Positions 5,288-6,794 of a DNA stretch of 6,794 nt are shown here, piece by piece; position 1 is the first letter of the stretch; every line of letters starts with the position of its first letter. The position numbers and the translations under genes are program-made. The notes beneath the pieces are model-generated. The model ran no database searches, was not told the DNA's origin, and saw nothing but the letters and a program-made list of their open reading frames with translations. This stretch comes from JBGPFS01 sp041483455. Lineage in GTDB: Bacteria; Chloroflexota; Limnocylindria; Limnocylindrales; CSP1-4. Where the stretch lies: assembly GCA_041483455.1 (NCBI GenBank), contig JBGPFS010000139.1, forward strand, positions 1 through 6,794, given 5' to 3'.

Positions 5288-6343
5288 TCAGCGCGGGGCG
5301 ACCGACTCCGCCAGCCACATCGTGAACGCCAGCCGGCGCTGGCTTTCGCCGCTTGCGATCCCGGCCGCTCCCTTGATCGTCCCATCGAGCTCGAGGAGGC
5401 CCCCGAGAGCATCCTCCAGCTCCCCGGGTGTCCAGCTCGCCGCCTGGCGCGCCAGCGTCTCGGCCCGGAAGGGCTTGAGCTTCATCGTCCGGACGAGCGA
5501 GCCGGGCGTCTCGCCGCGCTCGCGCCGGTCGGCGACCTCGAGGAGATCCCGGATCCGGCGGTGGAGCTGGACCAGCACGACCGGCTCGGGCGTCGCGTCG
5601 AGGACCCGCTCGAGGAGGCTCGCCGCGTGGCCGACCCGCCGCATCGCCACGGCGTCGAGCATCGCCCAGGTCGATGCGGGGACGGCCTCCGCCACGAGCG
5701 CGGCAACGTCGTCGGCCGTCACCGCACCGTCAGGCCGGTAGAGGGCGAGCTTCGCCAGCTCGGCGACGGCCAGGCGACCCTGGCCCGACCGGTCGACGTC
5801 GCCCTCGCGGACGAATGCCCCGACCCGTTCGGCGAGCGCTTTCGCGGCACCGGGCGCGAGCGTCGTCCCGCGCTCGGCGGCCCGCTCCTCGATCCAGCGG
5901 GCCATCCCGCCGGCGGTCGGGGCACGAAACTCGCGGACCTCGCCGCCCGCTGCGGTGACCGCTTCGCGCAGGGCCTCGAGGGCGGCCGAGGGGCGACTGG
6001 AGGACCCGTCGGTGATGGCCGTGAACGCCAGGGCGTTGCCGGGCGCCACGACGCCGAGGACCGCGAACAGCGCTTCCCGGTCGGCCTTGGAGCGCAGGAG
6101 CGGCCCCGGCGCGTCCACCACGGCGAGCGTCCCGCCGCCGAACAGCACGCCGGTCGCGGCCCGCTCGGCGATCTCCGCCGCGCTCGTCCGATCGCCGCCG
6201 GTCCGCCAGCGCAGGAGGGGTCGGTCGTCACCGGTCTCGGCGGCCACGCGTCGCCCGAGCACGTCGGCGGCTCGATCGATCGAGTACGCGTCGTCGCCGC
6301 CGTAGTAGCCGATGGGCGCGGTGGTCGCGGTCGAGTGGGTCAT
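5288..6343 (-). CDS. holA: DNA polymerase III, delta subunit HolA
   Basis: Delta is the clamp-loader subunit that opens the beta sliding-clamp ring during loading at primed sites; 351 residues, the usual length. The N-terminal module (about 9-140) starts APIGYYGGDDAYSIDRA, matching the family's fxGxDxyl opening, and includes GVLFGGGTLAVVDAPGP and GNALAFTAITDG. Next come the middle lid-like region VREFRAPTAGGMARWIEERAAERG (136-159), the signature LAVAELAKLALYRPDGAVTADDVAALV (191-217, family ELxKLxLY), and the C-terminal helical collar domain (about 221-345) with TWAMLDAVAMRR and PVVLVQLHRRIRDLL. The ATG at 6343 is chosen because it overlaps the upstream gene's stop as ATGA; ribosome-site complementarity is weak (GGGA about 10 bases off). 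The longer open frame upstream of 6343 is out-of-frame sequence of the HD gene. Divergent sequence is normal for delta subunits. Confidence 0.9.
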   Translation of the reverse strand: MTHSTATTAPIGYYGGDDAYSIDRAADVLGRRVAAETGDDRPLLRWRTGGDRTSAAEIAERAATGVLFGGGTLAVVDAPGPLLRSKADREALFAVLGVVAPGNALAFTAITDGSSSRPSAALEALREAVTAAGGEVREFRAPTAGGMARWIEERAAERGTTLAPGAAKALAERVGAFVREGDVDRSGQGRLAVAELAKLALYRPDGAVTADDVAALVAEAVPASTWAMLDAVAMRRVGHAASLLERVLDATPEPVVLVQLHRRIRDLLEVADRRERGETPGSLVRTMKLKPFRAETLARQAASWTPGELEDALGGLLELDGTIKGAAGIASGESQRRLAFTMWLAESVAPR

Positions 6344-6794
6344 CGAGCGATCCCGGCGGCCGCGCCACCCGCCGATGAGGCGGCCGCACGCGCGGAACGA
6401 AGCGCTCGTCCCGTCCAGCGCAGCCGGCCGACCTGGACCGGGAGGACCCCCGCGGCACGGCAGACCTCGGTCTCGAGGCGCGCTGCACGCGACCGGATGA
6501 GCGATGCGGCCGCCTCGTCCCAGCCTCCCGGGTAGCGCCGGTCCCACGACGCGAACCTGGCGGCCATCGACTCGAGACGCTGGCCGGACCGCTTGTCGGC
6601 ATAGGCGACGACGAGTCGAGCCATGTCGGCCGGATCACCGGCCCCGGCGCGGCCGGCCGGAAACGGATCCCGCGCCAGGAGGCCGGTCACCGAGTGGTCG
6701 GCGACCACCGGGCCGAGCTCAGGGAGGCCGTGTCGGGCCAGCCACGCCCCCGAGCCTTCCCCGTGCGGCAGCGAGCTGGCGGGATCGTCGGGCG
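6340..6794 (-). CDS. HD-domain protein, C-terminal part (N-terminus outside window)
   Basis: Probable metal-dependent phosphohydrolase of the HD superfamily; the substrate cannot be told. The reading frame is open to the right edge, so the gene is cut; 150 residues are visible, ending at TGA (6342-6340), which overlaps the holA ATG as ATGA. Numbering from the first full codon: PHGEGSGAWLARHGLPELGPVVADHSVT (9-36) fits the second half of an HD fold, with H10 and H33 as candidate metal ligands, and ARLVVAYADKRSGQRLESM (58-76) supplies the late aspartate D66 in the ADKR motif common in HD/HDIG proteins. The diagnostic HD pair should lie upstream of the window. The C-terminal 70 residues are helical, rich in Ala and Arg, and have no recognised motif. 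The GTG at 6708 is internal, not the start. Coupling with holA implies co-expression. Confidence 0.7.
   Translation of the reverse strand, partial: PDDPASSLPHGEGSGAWLARHGLPELGPVVADHSVTGLLARDPFPAGRAGAGDPADMARLVVAYADKRSGQRLESMAARFASWDRRYPGGWDEAAASLIRSRAARLETEVCRAAGVLPVQVGRLRWTGRALRSARAAASSAGGAAAGIAR

Noticed and set aside
5246..6535. 429-residue open frame on the + strand opposite holA
   Set aside because: Composition is Arg/Gly/Pro-rich shadow protein with no motif; the minus strand carries a clear delta-subunit protein with an ATGA junction.
1..6794. Mobile elements, CRISPR arrays, phage or defence genes
   Set aside because: No terminal repeats, transposase or integrase motifs, or regularly spaced repeats; all intact genes are core housekeeping types with uniform composition.

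Overview
This is a GC-rich bacterial chromosome segment with strong G/C preference at third codon positions. It carries conserved housekeeping genes and shows no phage, transposon or CRISPR signal. The combination of a Rho factor, an Obg with an OCT-type C-terminal domain, GTG/TTG starts, and promoter-like hexamers placed directly before start codons fits a high-GC Gram-positive or Chloroflexota-like lineage. I lean towards Chloroflexota (Limnocylindria-like), but that is an impression from protein style, not a computed placement.

Layout on the + strand: the 3' two-thirds of the ATPase domain of rho (3-626) is followed by a GC hairpin. A 230-base intergenic region then holds a promoter-like element with a dyad over its -10 and a structured leader. 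It leads into a membrane-anchored LysM-LysM-M23 peptidoglycan hydrolase (857-2182). After a strong hairpin comes a tightly overlapped operon, obg (2300-3595), nadD (3592-4311) and rsfS (4308-4757), joined by two GTGA stop/start overlaps. A small four-cysteine putative zinc-ribbon protein (4892-5197) follows.

On the - strand, converging on these genes, are holA (DNA polymerase III delta, 5288-6343) and, upstream of it with an ATGA overlap, the C-terminal part of an HD-domain protein that runs off the right edge of the window (6340-6794). An imperfect palindrome lies between the convergent transcription units.

Functionally, obg and rsfS both act on the large ribosomal subunit (assembly and subunit-joining control), and nadD makes the NAD precursor NaAD. 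The obg-nadD-rsfS linkage is a well-known growth and ribosome cluster. Here it lacks the frequent rplU-rpmA lead-in; a cell-wall hydrolase precedes it instead. I found no undescribed multi-gene system. The more interesting points are regulatory (dyad-covered promoter, competing leader structures, apparently leaderless obg) and a few protein oddities (Arg-rich N-terminal extension of the M23 protein, altered NadD motif, repeat-built RsfS N-terminus, orphan zinc-ribbon protein).
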